From Candidatus Palauibacter poriticola (lineage in GTDB: Bacteria > Gemmatimonadota > Gemmatimonadetes > Palauibacterales > Palauibacteraceae), in the NCBI GenBank assembly GCA_012270965.1, contig JAAXHJ010000034.1, forward strand, positions 1 through 54,057: 54,057 bases of DNA, read 5' to 3'. Positions within the stretch are counted from its first letter, which is position 1. Every line of letters begins with the position of its first letter. The notes under the pieces were generated by a model. The model was not told where the DNA came from. It saw nothing but the letters and a program-made list of their open reading frames with translations, and did no database searches. Of the stretch, positions 8,751 to 16,620 are shown piece after piece. The position numbers and the translations under genes were made by a program.

Positions 8751-9416
8751 ATGACGCTTCGCATCAACGATACGGCGCCGGATTTCACGGCGGACACGAC
8801 GCAGGGCAGAATCAGCTTTCACGACTGGATCGGGGACGGATGGGTCCTCCTCTTCTCCCATCCCAAGGACTTCACGCCCGTATGCACGACGGAACTGGGG
8901 GCGGTGGCGGCCCTGGAGGAGGCGTTCGCGGCGCGCAATTGCAAGATCATCGGGATCAGCGTCGACGGCGTGAGCGACCACGAGGCGTGGTCGAAGGACA
9001 TCGAGGCCTCGCAGGGGCACGCCGTCGGCTACCCGCTGATCGGCGACCCGCGGCTCGAGATCGTCAGGGCGTACGACATGCTCCCGGCCGACGCCGGCGA
9101 CACCTCCGAGGGACGGACGCCGATGGACAACGCCACGGCGCGCTCGGTGTTCGTCATCGGCCCCGACAAGAAGATCAAGGCCACCCTCACGTATCCGATG
9201 AGCACGGGCCGCAACTTCGCCGAGATCCTCCGGCTGCTCGATTCGTGCCAGCTCACGGCCGAGAAGCAGCTCGCCACCCCGGCCAACTGGGAGCAGGGTG
9301 ACGACGTGATCATCGCGCCCGCCGTCTCCGACGACGAAGCGCGGAGGCGGTTTCCGGACGGATGGGAGCAGCCTCTGCCCTACATTCGGATCGTTCCGCA
9401 GCCGCAGGACGGCTAG
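8751..9416 (+). CDS. Peroxiredoxin, 1-Cys (Prx6) type
   Basis: A 221-residue thiol peroxidase. The peroxidatic Cys is C45 in DFTPVCTTE, the Prx6/AhpC signature. The Prx6-type C-terminal domain follows (LLDSCQLTAEKQLATPANWEQGD) and ends WEQPLPYIRIVPQP, the standard end of bacterial 1-Cys Prx. It reduces hydrogen peroxide and alkyl hydroperoxides in the cytoplasm with a thiol donor. The ATG at 8751 is preferred over upstream in-frame ATGs because it begins MTLRINDTAPDF, the conserved N-terminus, with GGGGAG upstream. The next gene follows four bases later, suggesting co-transcription. Confidence 0.92.
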   Translation: MTLRINDTAPDFTADTTQGRISFHDWIGDGWVLLFSHPKDFTPVCTTELGAVAALEEAFAARNCKIIGISVDGVSDHEAWSKDIEASQGHAVGYPLIGDPRLEIVRAYDMLPADAGDTSEGRTPMDNATARSVFVIGPDKKIKATLTYPMSTGRNFAEILRLLDSCQLTAEKQLATPANWEQGDDVIIAPAVSDDEARRRFPDGWEQPLPYIRIVPQPQDG

Positions 9417-9419
9417 TCC

Positions 9420-10908
9420 TTGTCGCACGCGGTGACACAGACCATCGCCCGAGCCGGCGGGCGTCTCGTCGGCGGCGGGGGGCGCGTCCTGGCCGGCGGG
9501 GGGGGCCTCCTCGCCGTCTTGTTCCTGTCCGGGTGCTCGGCCGGCTCCGGCGCCGCCGACGTGGGCTCGGAGGACGGTCGGCTCCTGATCGATGGCGGCA
9601 CGGTCGTCGTCATGGACGACGCGGGCACCGTCCTCGAGGGGGGCGCGGTGCTCGTGGAGGGGGACCGGATTGCCCGCCTCCTCGACGGCGACGCTCCCCG
9701 CCCAGCCGGCGTGCCGGTTCTCGACGCGACCGGGCATCTCGTGATCCCCGGACTCGTGAACACTCATGGCCACGCCGCCATGTCGCTTCTCCGGGGACTC
9801 GCCGACGACATGCCGCTCATGACCTGGCTGGACGAGCACATCTTCCCGGCCGAGGCCGAACTGGTCGATCCCGAGTTCGTCTATTGGGGCACGCTGCTCT
9901 CGTCCGTCGAGATGCTGAAGAGCGGGACCACGACGTTCGCGGACATGTACTACTTCCGGGACGACGCGGCGCGCGCGGTCATCGATGCGGGCATCCGGGC
10001 CGTCATGGGCCCGCACGTCATTGGCTTCCCCGCCCCCGACTTCGCGTCACCGGCCGCGACGCTGGCCGACGCCGCCGAGTTCATGGAAACGTATCGCGAT
10101 CACCCCACGCTGGTTCCGGGAACGGCCGCACACTCGCTCTACACGACATCCCTCGACGACGTGCGCGCAGCCCTGCGTTTGGCGATCAGCCACGGGGCCC
10201 CGTTTCAGATCCATGCGGCCGAAGACGCAAGCGAGTTCGCGACGGCGACGGAACGGACCGGGATGGGCGTCGTGGAAGCGCTTGAGTCCATCGGCGCGCT
10301 CCGCCCGGGGGACGGTGCTCGCCCACTCCATCTACCTTTCGGACGAGGACATCGAACGCATCGCGGCGGGGGGCGCGGGGGTCTCACACAACCCGCAGAG
10401 CAACCTCAAACTGGGAATCCCGCAGGCGGCACCGGTCGTGGAACTGCTCGCCGCCGGAATCCCCGTGGGACTCGGCACCGACGGCCCGGCGAGCAACAAC
10501 GACCTCGACCTGTTCGACGAGATGGACGCCGCCGCCAAGCTCCACAAGTTCACGAACGCCGATCCGACGGCGCTGCCGGCCGAAACGGTCTTCCGCATGG
10601 CGACGCGGGGCGGCGCCCGCGTACTCAACCTTCACGATCGGATCGGCTCGCTCGAGCCGGGCAAGCGCGCCGACATCGTGCTGCTCGACACGCGGCGCGC
10701 CGGGCTCGCGCCTCTCTACAATGTCTATTCCCACGTCGTGTACGCGGCGCGCGGGAGCGACGTATCCACCGTGCTCGTGAACGGGCGGGTCGTCGTCAGG
10801 GACGGCCGGGTGCTCACGGTCGACGAAGCGAAAATCATCGAACGGGCGTACACCTTCCGCGACCGGATACGGGAGGTGGTGGCGCGAGTGGCCTCGGAAG
10901 CCCGCTAA
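9420..10908 (+). pseudogene. MTA/SAH-deaminase-like amidohydrolase lipoprotein, frameshifted
   Basis: Related to 5-methylthioadenosine/S-adenosylhomocysteine deaminases and chlorohydrolases (ATZ/TRZ group). It begins with a TTG, three bases after the peroxiredoxin stop, and has a lipoprotein signal (LLAVLFLSGCSAG). The metal site HGH (NTHGHAAMSLLRG), the third His (IHAAED) and the catalytic Asp region (GLGTDGPASNN) are all present. However, the first part (to about 10306) and the second (AHSIYLSDEDIE onward to the stop at 10908) are in different frames. Removing one G from the run GGGGG at 10307-10311 joins them as LRPGTVLAHS, which matches the family. It is either a recent pseudogene or a homopolymer error. 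The exported location is unusual for this normally cytoplasmic family. Confidence 0.82.
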
Positions 10909-10931
10909 CGCGTGCGGCGGAACCGCCTCGC

Positions 10932-11552
10932 CTAGGCGCTCCCGGCGTGTCCCGGCTGCGGAGGCGGCTCCCAGCCCGTCGCGGCCCGGCGCTCCTGTAC
11001 GCAGCGCTTGAAGCGGAAGGCGTTCTCGGGCAGGGCGAAGTCCATTCCGTAGTTGTCGGGACCCACGGCGTCGACCCGGGCCACGATGACGCCGAGGTCG
11101 TCACGTTCCATCGCTTCGACGAAGGCTTCCCCGAACGCCAGCGGCGAGTCCACGGCCGCCGCGTGCTCGATCCCCGCCCCGCGCGCGATCGCGGCGAGAT
11201 CCGTGACGCCCGACGTCGTGTGCGACTCGAACCCTCCCGTCGAGAGGAGGCTTCCGTTGTCGAAGATGATGTGGAGGAGGTTGCGGGGCCGGTAGCGCGC
11301 GAGGGTGGTGAAGGTGCCGAGGTTCATCAGCGCCGATCCGTCCCCGTCCAGCACGATCACCTTCTCGTGTGGCAGATGGCTCGCGAGGCCGAGACCGATC
11401 GACGAGGCGAGTCCCATCGCGTGCTGCAGGTAGAAGAAGTTTTCGCGGTGGCCGAGGTCGTACAATTCCTGGGCGCAGGCCCCCATGATCGTGACGACCA
11501 ACTTGTCCTCGATCTCGGGGTAGATCAGTTCGAGGCACTGCACCCGTTCCAT
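10932..11552 (-). CDS. ThDP-dependent decarboxylase, beta subunit (sulfopyruvate decarboxylase-like)
   Basis: A 206-residue C-terminal-type thiamine diphosphate domain. The ThDP/Mg motif is G70-D71-G72-SALMNLG through N99 (IIFDNG), with the usual spacing. It resembles ComE of sulfopyruvate decarboxylase, or the beta half of phosphonopyruvate decarboxylases. The alpha subunit gene lies just upstream, 15 bases apart, in the same direction, which matches the two-gene comDE layout. It would convert a 3-substituted pyruvate to the corresponding acetaldehyde. Sulfopyruvate versus phosphonopyruvate cannot be decided here, as no other coenzyme M or phosphonate gene is nearby. Confidence 0.78.
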   Translation of the reverse strand: MERVQCLELIYPEIEDKLVVTIMGACAQELYDLGHRENFFYLQHAMGLASSIGLGLASHLPHEKVIVLDGDGSALMNLGTFTTLARYRPRNLLHIIFDNGSLLSTGGFESHTTSGVTDLAAIARGAGIEHAAAVDSPLAFGEAFVEAMERDDLGVIVARVDAVGPDNYGMDFALPENAFRFKRCVQERRAATGWEPPPQPGHAGSA

Positions 11553-11567
11553 CGGTTCCGTTCCTGC

Positions 11568-12077
11568 TCAGACTTCCATAAGGTCGCGCGTCAGCAGCAG
11601 CGCGACCGGCGAGAGCGAACTCTGCGACAGCGTGTACGCCTCGGCGATCTCCCTCGCGACGAGCGCCGGATCTCTCGCGTGGTGGTAGGGGATGTTCAGC
11701 GCCTGAAGCAAACCCTCCGTCACGATCCCGCCACGAGTGTGCCACGGATACGGCTCTCCCCAGTGGCCCCGGACCGCGATGAGCATGCAGAGCGGGACGG
11801 AGTAGAGCTGGGCGAGGGAGATGATCCCGTTCATCGCCGCGAAGAAGCCGTGGTTCTGCATGAGCAGGATGTGCGGCTCGCCGGCAAAGTACGCTCCGGC
11901 CGCGATTCCGACCGCCTCCTCCTCCTTCGCGACCTGGATGAGATCGACCTCGGGATCGTCCTCGGCGCGCTGCAGGAGCAGGCCGAGCCACGTCTCCGGC
12001 AGGGCGGAGATGCTCCGGATGCCGGCGGCCTTGATCCCGTCGAAGACGGCCTTCGAGTTCTCGTAGGAGACGGTCAT
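11568..12077 (-). CDS. ThDP-dependent decarboxylase, alpha subunit (sulfopyruvate decarboxylase-like)
   Basis: A 169-residue N-terminal (pyrimidine-binding) ThDP domain, the usual length of ComD-type subunits. The cofactor-activating Glu lies in KEEEAVGIAAGAYFAG (residues 51-66), and MQNHGFF / GHWGEPYPWH follow as in sulfopyruvate and phosphonopyruvate decarboxylases. The ATG at 12077 gives MTVSYENSKAVFDGIK; the longer open frame upstream lacks a conserved start. It is the first gene of a two-gene operon with the beta subunit and is divergent from the nitrile hydratase operon, 130 bases away, so the two operons may share a control region. Confidence 0.78.
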   Translation of the reverse strand: MTVSYENSKAVFDGIKAAGIRSISALPETWLGLLLQRAEDDPEVDLIQVAKEEEAVGIAAGAYFAGEPHILLMQNHGFFAAMNGIISLAQLYSVPLCMLIAVRGHWGEPYPWHTRGGIVTEGLLQALNIPYHHARDPALVAREIAEAYTLSQSSLSPVALLLTRDLMEV

Positions 12078-12207
12078 GCGCGAAGGGTGCGGGGACGGCT
12101 CGGGCCGCGCAATCCCGTTCGCGTGAGCGACCCGTCCCGCCAAAAACGGCGGACAGGTTGCGCCACGCGGCGACCCGTGAACACCATGAACGGAGCAAGG
12201 AGCGCGT

Positions 12208-12975
12208 ATGGACGAATCGGAAGGGCGGCCGGTCGACCGGCGCGGGTTCATCAGGGACGCGGCGGTGGGTGCGGCCGCATTCGCCGCCCCGGGAAAGCTG
12301 ATGGCCGACCAGACCGAGTCTCACGACCACGCCCGTGATCACGGCCACGGCCACGATCACGACCATCAGGAGGTGCCGGCGGACGTCGCCCTGCGGGTGC
12401 GGGCGCTGGAGTCCGTCCTCGTGGAGAAGGGGATGGTGGACTCCGCGGCGCTGGACGAGATTGTCGACACGTACGAGAACCGGATTGGTCCCCGGAACGG
12501 AGCCGAGGTCGTCGCGAGGGCCTGGGTCGACTCCGCGTACCGCGACCGTCTGCTCGCGGATGGGACCGCGGCGATCGGCGAACTCGGCTATCTGGGCGGC
12601 CAAGGCGAGCACATGAAGGTGGTCGAGAACACGCCGGAGGTGCACAACCTCGTCGTCTGCACCCTCTGCTCGTGCTACCCGTGGCCGACGCTGGGCCTGC
12701 CCCCCGTGTGGTACAAGTCGGCCCCCTTCCGGGCGCGGGCGGTCATCGAACCTCGCGCCGTGCTGAGCGAGCTCGGCCTCGATGTGCCCGAGGATGTCGA
12801 GATCCGCGTCTGGGACAGCACTGCGGAGGTTCGTTACCTCGTGCTCCCCGAGCGGCCCGCCGGCACCGAGGACATGACCGAAGAGGAATTGGCGCAGATC
12901 GTCAGCCGGGATTCGATGATCGGAGTGGCCAGGGTCGAACCACCGTCGGAAGGCCCAGCGGGAGGAGGCCGGTGA
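12208..12975 (+). CDS. nthA: Nitrile hydratase alpha subunit, Co-type, with Tat-like leader
   Basis: A 255-residue subunit. The metal-binding claw is C151-TLCSC156, in the VCTLCSCY context typical of cobalt nitrile hydratases and thiocyanate hydrolase, followed by [14 protein letters not shown] and the C-terminal [13 protein letters not shown]. It hydrates nitriles to amides. The N-terminus is odd: D10-RRGFIRD followed by an alanine-rich hydrophobic stretch ([13 protein letters not shown]) resembles a twin-arginine signal. Next comes a His-rich segment with seven His between residues 39 and 53, then the normal start of the domain ([16 protein letters not shown]). AAGGAG lies five bases before the ATG. 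The stop overlaps the beta subunit start as GTGA. Confidence 0.93.
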   Translation: MDESEGRPVDRRGFIRDAAVGAAAFAAPGKLMADQTESHDHARDHGHGHDHDHQEVPADVALRVRALESVLVEKGMVDSAALDEIVDTYENRIGPRNGAEVVARAWVDSAYRDRLLADGTAAIGELGYLGGQGEHMKVVENTPEVHNLVVCTLCSCYPWPTLGLPPVWYKSAPFRARAVIEPRAVLSELGLDVPEDVEIRVWDSTAEVRYLVLPERPAGTEDMTEEELAQIVSRDSMIGVARVEPPSEGPAGGGR

Positions 12976-13628
12976 ACACGATCCACGACATGGGCGGCAT
13001 GGACGGCTTCGGCCCGGTCGAGCCCGAGGAGAACGAACCCGTCTTCCACCACCGGTGGGAGGGGCGCGTGTACGCCCTAACGCGGGCGGTGGGCCGGTGG
13101 GGCCGGGGTCGCGACTGGCCCTCCTTCCGCTTCACGCTCGAGAGCATCCCGCCGGTCGAATACCTGAGCATGTCCTACTACGAGCGCTGGCTTCGCATGA
13201 TGACGACCCGCCTGCTCGTAAGCGGCCTCATCTCCGAGACCGAACTGGAGACCGGCTATCCGGATCCGGGGGCGCTGCGGCCGGAGCTTCTCCCGGCATC
13301 GAACACCGGGACGCCGGGGGCCGAGCTCCTCGACGTGGACTTGCCGGCGCGCTTCGGACCCAACGACCGGGTACGCGCCCGCAACCTCCACCCGCGCGGT
13401 CACACCCGGCAGCCGCGCTACGTCCGCGGGCGGGGGGGGACCGTAGTCGAGGACCACGGCGTGTACGCGCTGCAGGATACGGACGAGGACGGACGGCGTC
13501 CCTCCGACCGCCGCCCGCAACACGTGTACTCGGTGCGCTTCGAGTCGCGGGAACTGTGGGGCGAGCGGGGCGGGGCTAGGGACGCGGTGTACGTCGACCT
13601 GTGGGAAGACTACCTAGAGCCGGCGTGA
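12972..13628 (+). CDS. nthB: Nitrile hydratase beta subunit
   Basis: A 218-residue subunit starting with GTG inside GTGA, overlapping the alpha stop. It begins [16 protein letters not shown], the hallmark of the family, and carries the central helix region ([19 protein letters not shown]) and the C-terminal SH3-like barrel ([51 protein letters not shown]). It pairs with the alpha subunit to form the active site. No signal sequence is present, so if the alpha subunit is truly Tat-exported, the beta subunit would have to travel bound to it. It overlaps the accessory gene, again by GTGA. Confidence 0.93.
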   Translation: MNTIHDMGGMDGFGPVEPEENEPVFHHRWEGRVYALTRAVGRWGRGRDWPSFRFTLESIPPVEYLSMSYYERWLRMMTTRLLVSGLISETELETGYPDPGALRPELLPASNTGTPGAELLDVDLPARFGPNDRVRARNLHPRGHTRQPRYVRGRGGTVVEDHGVYALQDTDEDGRRPSDRRPQHVYSVRFESRELWGERGGARDAVYVDLWEDYLEPA

Positions 13629-14041
13629 CGCGCGGGGCCAGACCCGGGGACGCCGAACGCGGCGGTACCCGACGCGTCGATGCCGAACGTCTCGCGGCGC
13701 TCCCTCCCCTGCCCGCCGACGAGGAGGGCCCGGTGTTCCAGGCGCCGTGGCAGGCGCAGGCGTTCGCGCTCGCCGTGACACTCTCCGAGGAAGGGCACTT
13801 CACTTGGAGGGAGTGGGCCGGGACGCTCGCCGATGAACTCGCGGCGGCCGAGGCGCGCGGCGAACCGGATGACGGGACCCGCTACTACCACCACTGGGTC
13901 GCCGCCCTCGAACGCCTCGTCGTGGACCGCCGGCTGAGCACCGCCCGGGCCTTGGACGACCGCAAGGAGGCGTGGGCGGACGCCTACCGCCACACACCCC
14001 ATGGCCAGCCTGTGGAACTCCGCCGAAAGAACCGAGGTTGA
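13625..14041 (+). CDS. Nitrile hydratase accessory/activator protein (P14K/NhlE type)
   Basis: A 138-residue protein from the GTG at 13625, which overlaps the beta stop as GTGA, the same arrangement as between alpha and beta. It resembles the N-terminal part of beta subunits: PVFQAPWQAQAFALAVTLSEEGHFTWREWAGTLADEL, YYHHWVAALERLV, and HTPHGQPVEL at the end. In Co-type systems such proteins deliver or exchange cobalt into the alpha subunit and are needed for activity. The operon is therefore complete for a Co-type nitrile hydratase (alpha, beta, activator), with no amidase in it. Confidence 0.88.
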   Translation: MTRGARPGDAERGGTRRVDAERLAALPPLPADEEGPVFQAPWQAQAFALAVTLSEEGHFTWREWAGTLADELAAAEARGEPDDGTRYYHHWVAALERLVVDRRLSTARALDDRKEAWADAYRHTPHGQPVELRRKNRG

Positions 14042-14089
14042 GCACGATGATCCCGACGACTCGGGCGCGGCCGGGACGCGATTCGCACT

Positions 14090-14111
14090 GTGGCTGGCTG
14101 CGGGCAGCCAC
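14090..14111 (+). terminator. Hairpin downstream of the nitrile hydratase operon
   Basis: Inverted repeat GTGGCTG / CAGCCAC with an eight-base loop, 48 bases after the accessory gene stop. No T tract follows. Weak terminator candidate. Confidence 0.35.
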
Positions 14112-14196
14112 GCTCACTCGAGACAGACTGCGTCAATCCGCCTAGTGTTCTGTCCCGTAAGTACTGTGGACATAATGCCGAGACCATATTGATCTT

Positions 14197-14545
14197 ATGA
14201 CTACCGCGTCGATTTCGGCCCTCAAGGCCAATCTCTCGCGTTACCTCCGCCACGTTCGGAGGGGCGGCGAGGTTCAGATCCTCGACCGCGGCGTGCCGGT
14301 CGCCAAGTTGATGGCACCGGGGCCGGGGGGGGGCGGGGGACGACGCCTTCCGTGATCGGTTGGTTCGCGATGGTCTTCTCCGGCCCCGCGCGGGACCGGC
14401 CACCTCGATTCTCGACGACCCTCCCGTGAAATTGTCGACGCACATATCGCAGATCTTGGCAGAGGAGCTGTTCCTTTGCCTCGATCAGCGCCTCTGCGAC
14501 GCCGCCGAGCGGGAAGGCCTCGGCGTGCCCGACACCGGCGATTGA
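14197..14545 (+). pseudogene. Decayed Phd antitoxin fused to VapC remnant
   Basis: The ATG at 14197 opens a Phd/YefM-type antitoxin (MTTASISALKANLSRYLR, then GGEVQILDRGVPVAKLMA). After a nine-G run at 14325-14333 the frame is lost and stops at 14355. Shifting one base restores the antitoxin C-terminus (DDAFRDRLVRDGLLRPRAG, then ILDDPPVKLS), which runs without a stop into FLCLDQRLCDAAEREGLGV. That last piece looks like the C-terminal end of a VapC PIN toxin (LDxRLxxAAxxEG). The body of the toxin is missing. So this appears to be a toxin-antitoxin locus with an internal deletion and a G-tract indel. Both the family calls and the deletion rest on pattern recognition. Confidence 0.6.
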
Positions 14546-14567
14546 AGGCGACCGGCCCGGTCCGTGG

Positions 14568-15977
14568 CTAGCGCCGCCAGACCCCGACGCCGTTCTCGTA
14601 TGTGATTTCCGTCCCGTAGGGGCGCGACAGCGCGGCGAGGTGCTCGATGATCCTGCGGCCCAGTTCCTCCGGCGCGATCCGGGGCGTGCCCCGTCGGCCC
14701 CTCGGCGCCTTCCAGCTCAGTTCGATCGGGTGGAAGATGATCTCGACCACCTCTTCGCCCTCGAAGGTCGCAACCGGTACGACGCTCTCATACCACTCCG
14801 ATCCAATAGGGAAGCCCCGCGTGGGGTTGCCCTCCTCGTCCACTTCGAAACGCGTGTCGTAGATGTCCGACGCGAGCCGGTCGAGCGGGATCCCGTAGCG
14901 GTCGCGCTGGTCGGAGGGCATGGGGTCGATCGTCTCGTTCTGGAAGATGAAGTTCGCTAGCGAGTAGAAGATCGGCCGGCCCCTGTAGATCTCGACGCCG
15001 CGGAGCTGATGCGGCCCGTGGATGATGAACGTGTTCGCTCCCGCGTCGATCGTCTGCCGCGCGAACTCCTCCATCCACGCCGGCGCCGTCACGAAGGCGT
15101 TGCCGGGCTCGTGCGAGTGGCTGTTGACGACGACGTAATCGGCCTGATCCGTCGCATTCCGCACCTCGCGCAGGACGCGCTCGCGGTCCACGTCGCTGAG
15201 AGACACGGTCGCGCGGTCCTCGTCGCCAGGGAACACCGTGGAACCGAACACGCGGACGGGCGCGGTCGGGTCGTCCGACACGGTCGCGCCCTGCCGCCGG
15301 GCCACATCCCTCAGCGCGGCCATCGTCTCGGGCGATCCCTCGTAGCGCGTGCTCAGCCGCAGGGGATTCAGCCCCGGCCGTCCCTGGACCGTGGGCCCGG
15401 CCCGGCCCGCCCGCGACATCGGGGTGAAGGTCGAGGCCATCCCGATGAGCGCGATCCGGCCCTTCGGCGTCTCCAGATAGCCGGGGCGGCTCGCCCAGCC
15501 CAGATTCTCGCCGGTCCCCGAGTGGATGAGGCCCCACTCGTCCATCAGCCGGTTTGTGAGGCGCATGCCCTCGACCCCGTAGTCCGTCGAGTGGTTGTTC
15601 GCCCGGTTGTAAAGGTTGAACCCCATGTCCACGAGATCCTTCAGCGTCTCGGGCGAACCCACCTCGTAGTTGCCTCCGTTCTCCGCGGCCGGCCAGCCCG
15701 TGAACTCCTGCAGGCGGAAGACCGACTGCTCGAGGTTCAGGAAGGCGGCATCGGTCGCCCGGATGATGTTGGCGAGGTCGTGGAAGCCCGGGTCGCCGGG
15801 GTGATCGAACGGCGCGGTGCGGCGGTTCATGATCACGTCCCCCACCGCGGCGAGCGTCCAGCGAGTCTCGGCGTCGATGGGCGAACGGCTCTGCCCCTGG
15901 ACCCCGGACCCGATGGCGGGCGCCAGGCCGGCGAGGGATAGAACGAAACAGCGAGCGAGAAGAGCGGGACGGCGCAT
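14568..15977 (-). CDS. CapA-like exported metallophosphatase-fold protein
   Basis: A 469-residue protein with a signal peptide (LLARCFVLSLAGLAPAIGSGVQGQ). It has the CapA/PgsA-type motifs: AVGDVIMNR at the start of the domain, FLNLEQSVF, the NRANNHSTDYG motif, VVNSHSHEPGN and IIHGPHQLRGVEIYRGRPI-FYSLANF. CapA-domain proteins are poly-gamma-glutamate/capsule enzymes or related calcineurin-fold phosphoesterases; many stand-alone copies are of unknown substrate. No capB/capC homolog is adjacent. It is convergent with the Phd-VapC remnant and divergent from hipBA. Confidence 0.83.
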   Translation of the reverse strand: MRRPALLARCFVLSLAGLAPAIGSGVQGQSRSPIDAETRWTLAAVGDVIMNRRTAPFDHPGDPGFHDLANIIRATDAAFLNLEQSVFRLQEFTGWPAAENGGNYEVGSPETLKDLVDMGFNLYNRANNHSTDYGVEGMRLTNRLMDEWGLIHSGTGENLGWASRPGYLETPKGRIALIGMASTFTPMSRAGRAGPTVQGRPGLNPLRLSTRYEGSPETMAALRDVARRQGATVSDDPTAPVRVFGSTVFPGDEDRATVSLSDVDRERVLREVRNATDQADYVVVNSHSHEPGNAFVTAPAWMEEFARQTIDAGANTFIIHGPHQLRGVEIYRGRPIFYSLANFIFQNETIDPMPSDQRDRYGIPLDRLASDIYDTRFEVDEEGNPTRGFPIGSEWYESVVPVATFEGEEVVEIIFHPIELSWKAPRGRRGTPRIAPEELGRRIIEHLAALSRPYGTEITYENGVGVWRR

Positions 15978-16125
15978 GGGGTCCTCCTGGTGACGTGCCG
16001 GGGCCGGTCATCCGTGCTTGGGCAACGTACGGAGAGGATCGCCGCCCGCGCATGAGCACCGGCATGAACACCGGCGGACGGACACGTCCGCCCGGGCGCG
16101 AACCGGGGATCGAGAGTGGATTGGT

Positions 16126-16152
16126 CAGATATGTGTTATCATGTCTTATCTG
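16126..16152. promoter_or_regulatory. AT-rich inverted repeat upstream of hipBA
   Basis: CAGATA and TATCTG form inverted arms 15 bases apart, and between them lie two near-identical ten-base direct repeats (ATGTGTTATC, ATGTCTTATC). The stretch is clearly AT-richer than its surroundings. It lies in the 313-base gap between the divergent capA-like and hipB genes and may belong to the control region of either. Confidence 0.4.
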
Positions 16153-16162
16153 GCGCGTAAAA

Positions 16163-16200
16163 TTGACGTTGAGCGGCTATAGCGCCAAATATGGCGCTAT
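16163..16200 (+). promoter_or_regulatory. Putative hipBA promoter with palindromic operator
   Basis: TTGACG at 16163-16168 could be a -35 box; with 17-18 bases spacing the -10 region falls on CAAATAT at 16186-16192. It lies in the centre of a perfect palindrome ATAGCGCC-N6-GGCGCTAT (16179-16200). This is the expected layout for autorepression by the HipB-like protein encoded 91 bases downstream. Assignment is by position and symmetry only. Confidence 0.55.
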
Positions 16201-16290
16201 GGACACGTGGCACTCTCGCGCTTACGTTCGTCGGATCGTGGAACGTCGAGGCGCGTGGAGCCCCGCCGTAACGGAGAGGAGGGCCGGGAG

Positions 16291-16620
16291 ATGGGAGTGA
16301 TCGTCGCCACAAGCCGTACACCGGATGTGTTGCGGGAACTGGGGGCGCGGCTGAAGACGCTTCGCCTACGCCAGAACCTGCGCGTGAAGGATCTCGCCGC
16401 CCGCGCCGGCGTAGGCACCCGCACCATCGACCGCGCAGAGGCCGGGCATAGCGTGGGCACCGACACGCTCGTGCGAATCATGCGTGGCCTTGGGCGGATC
16501 CAGGCGTTTGAGGCCCTGATTCCACCTCCCGAACCTTCCCCTTACGAGATCGAACAGTTGAGAGGCAAGCCGCGCCAGCGCGCGTCGCGGCGGGTCCCAC
16601 CGTTGGATCCGGGGTCGTGA
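16291..16620 (+). CDS. hipB: HipB-like helix-turn-helix antitoxin/regulator
   Basis: A 109-residue protein from the ATG at 16291, which has GAGGAGGG seven bases upstream. Residues about 12-68 form an XRE-type helix-turn-helix (LGARLKTLRLRQNLRVKDLAARAGVGTRTIDRAEAG). The C-terminal tail is basic and proline-rich. Its stop overlaps the start of the hipA-like gene as GTGA, the usual coupling of antitoxin and toxin. It would bind the palindrome upstream and neutralise the kinase. Confidence 0.85.
   Translation: MGVIVATSRTPDVLRELGARLKTLRLRQNLRVKDLAARAGVGTRTIDRAEAGHSVGTDTLVRIMRGLGRIQAFEALIPPPEPSPYEIEQLRGKPRQRASRRVPPLDPGS

Noticed and set aside
11101..12645. A 514-codon minus-strand open frame spanning the decarboxylase and nitrile hydratase genes
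   Set aside because: It crosses two well-supported operons in a different frame and has composition typical of shadow frames.
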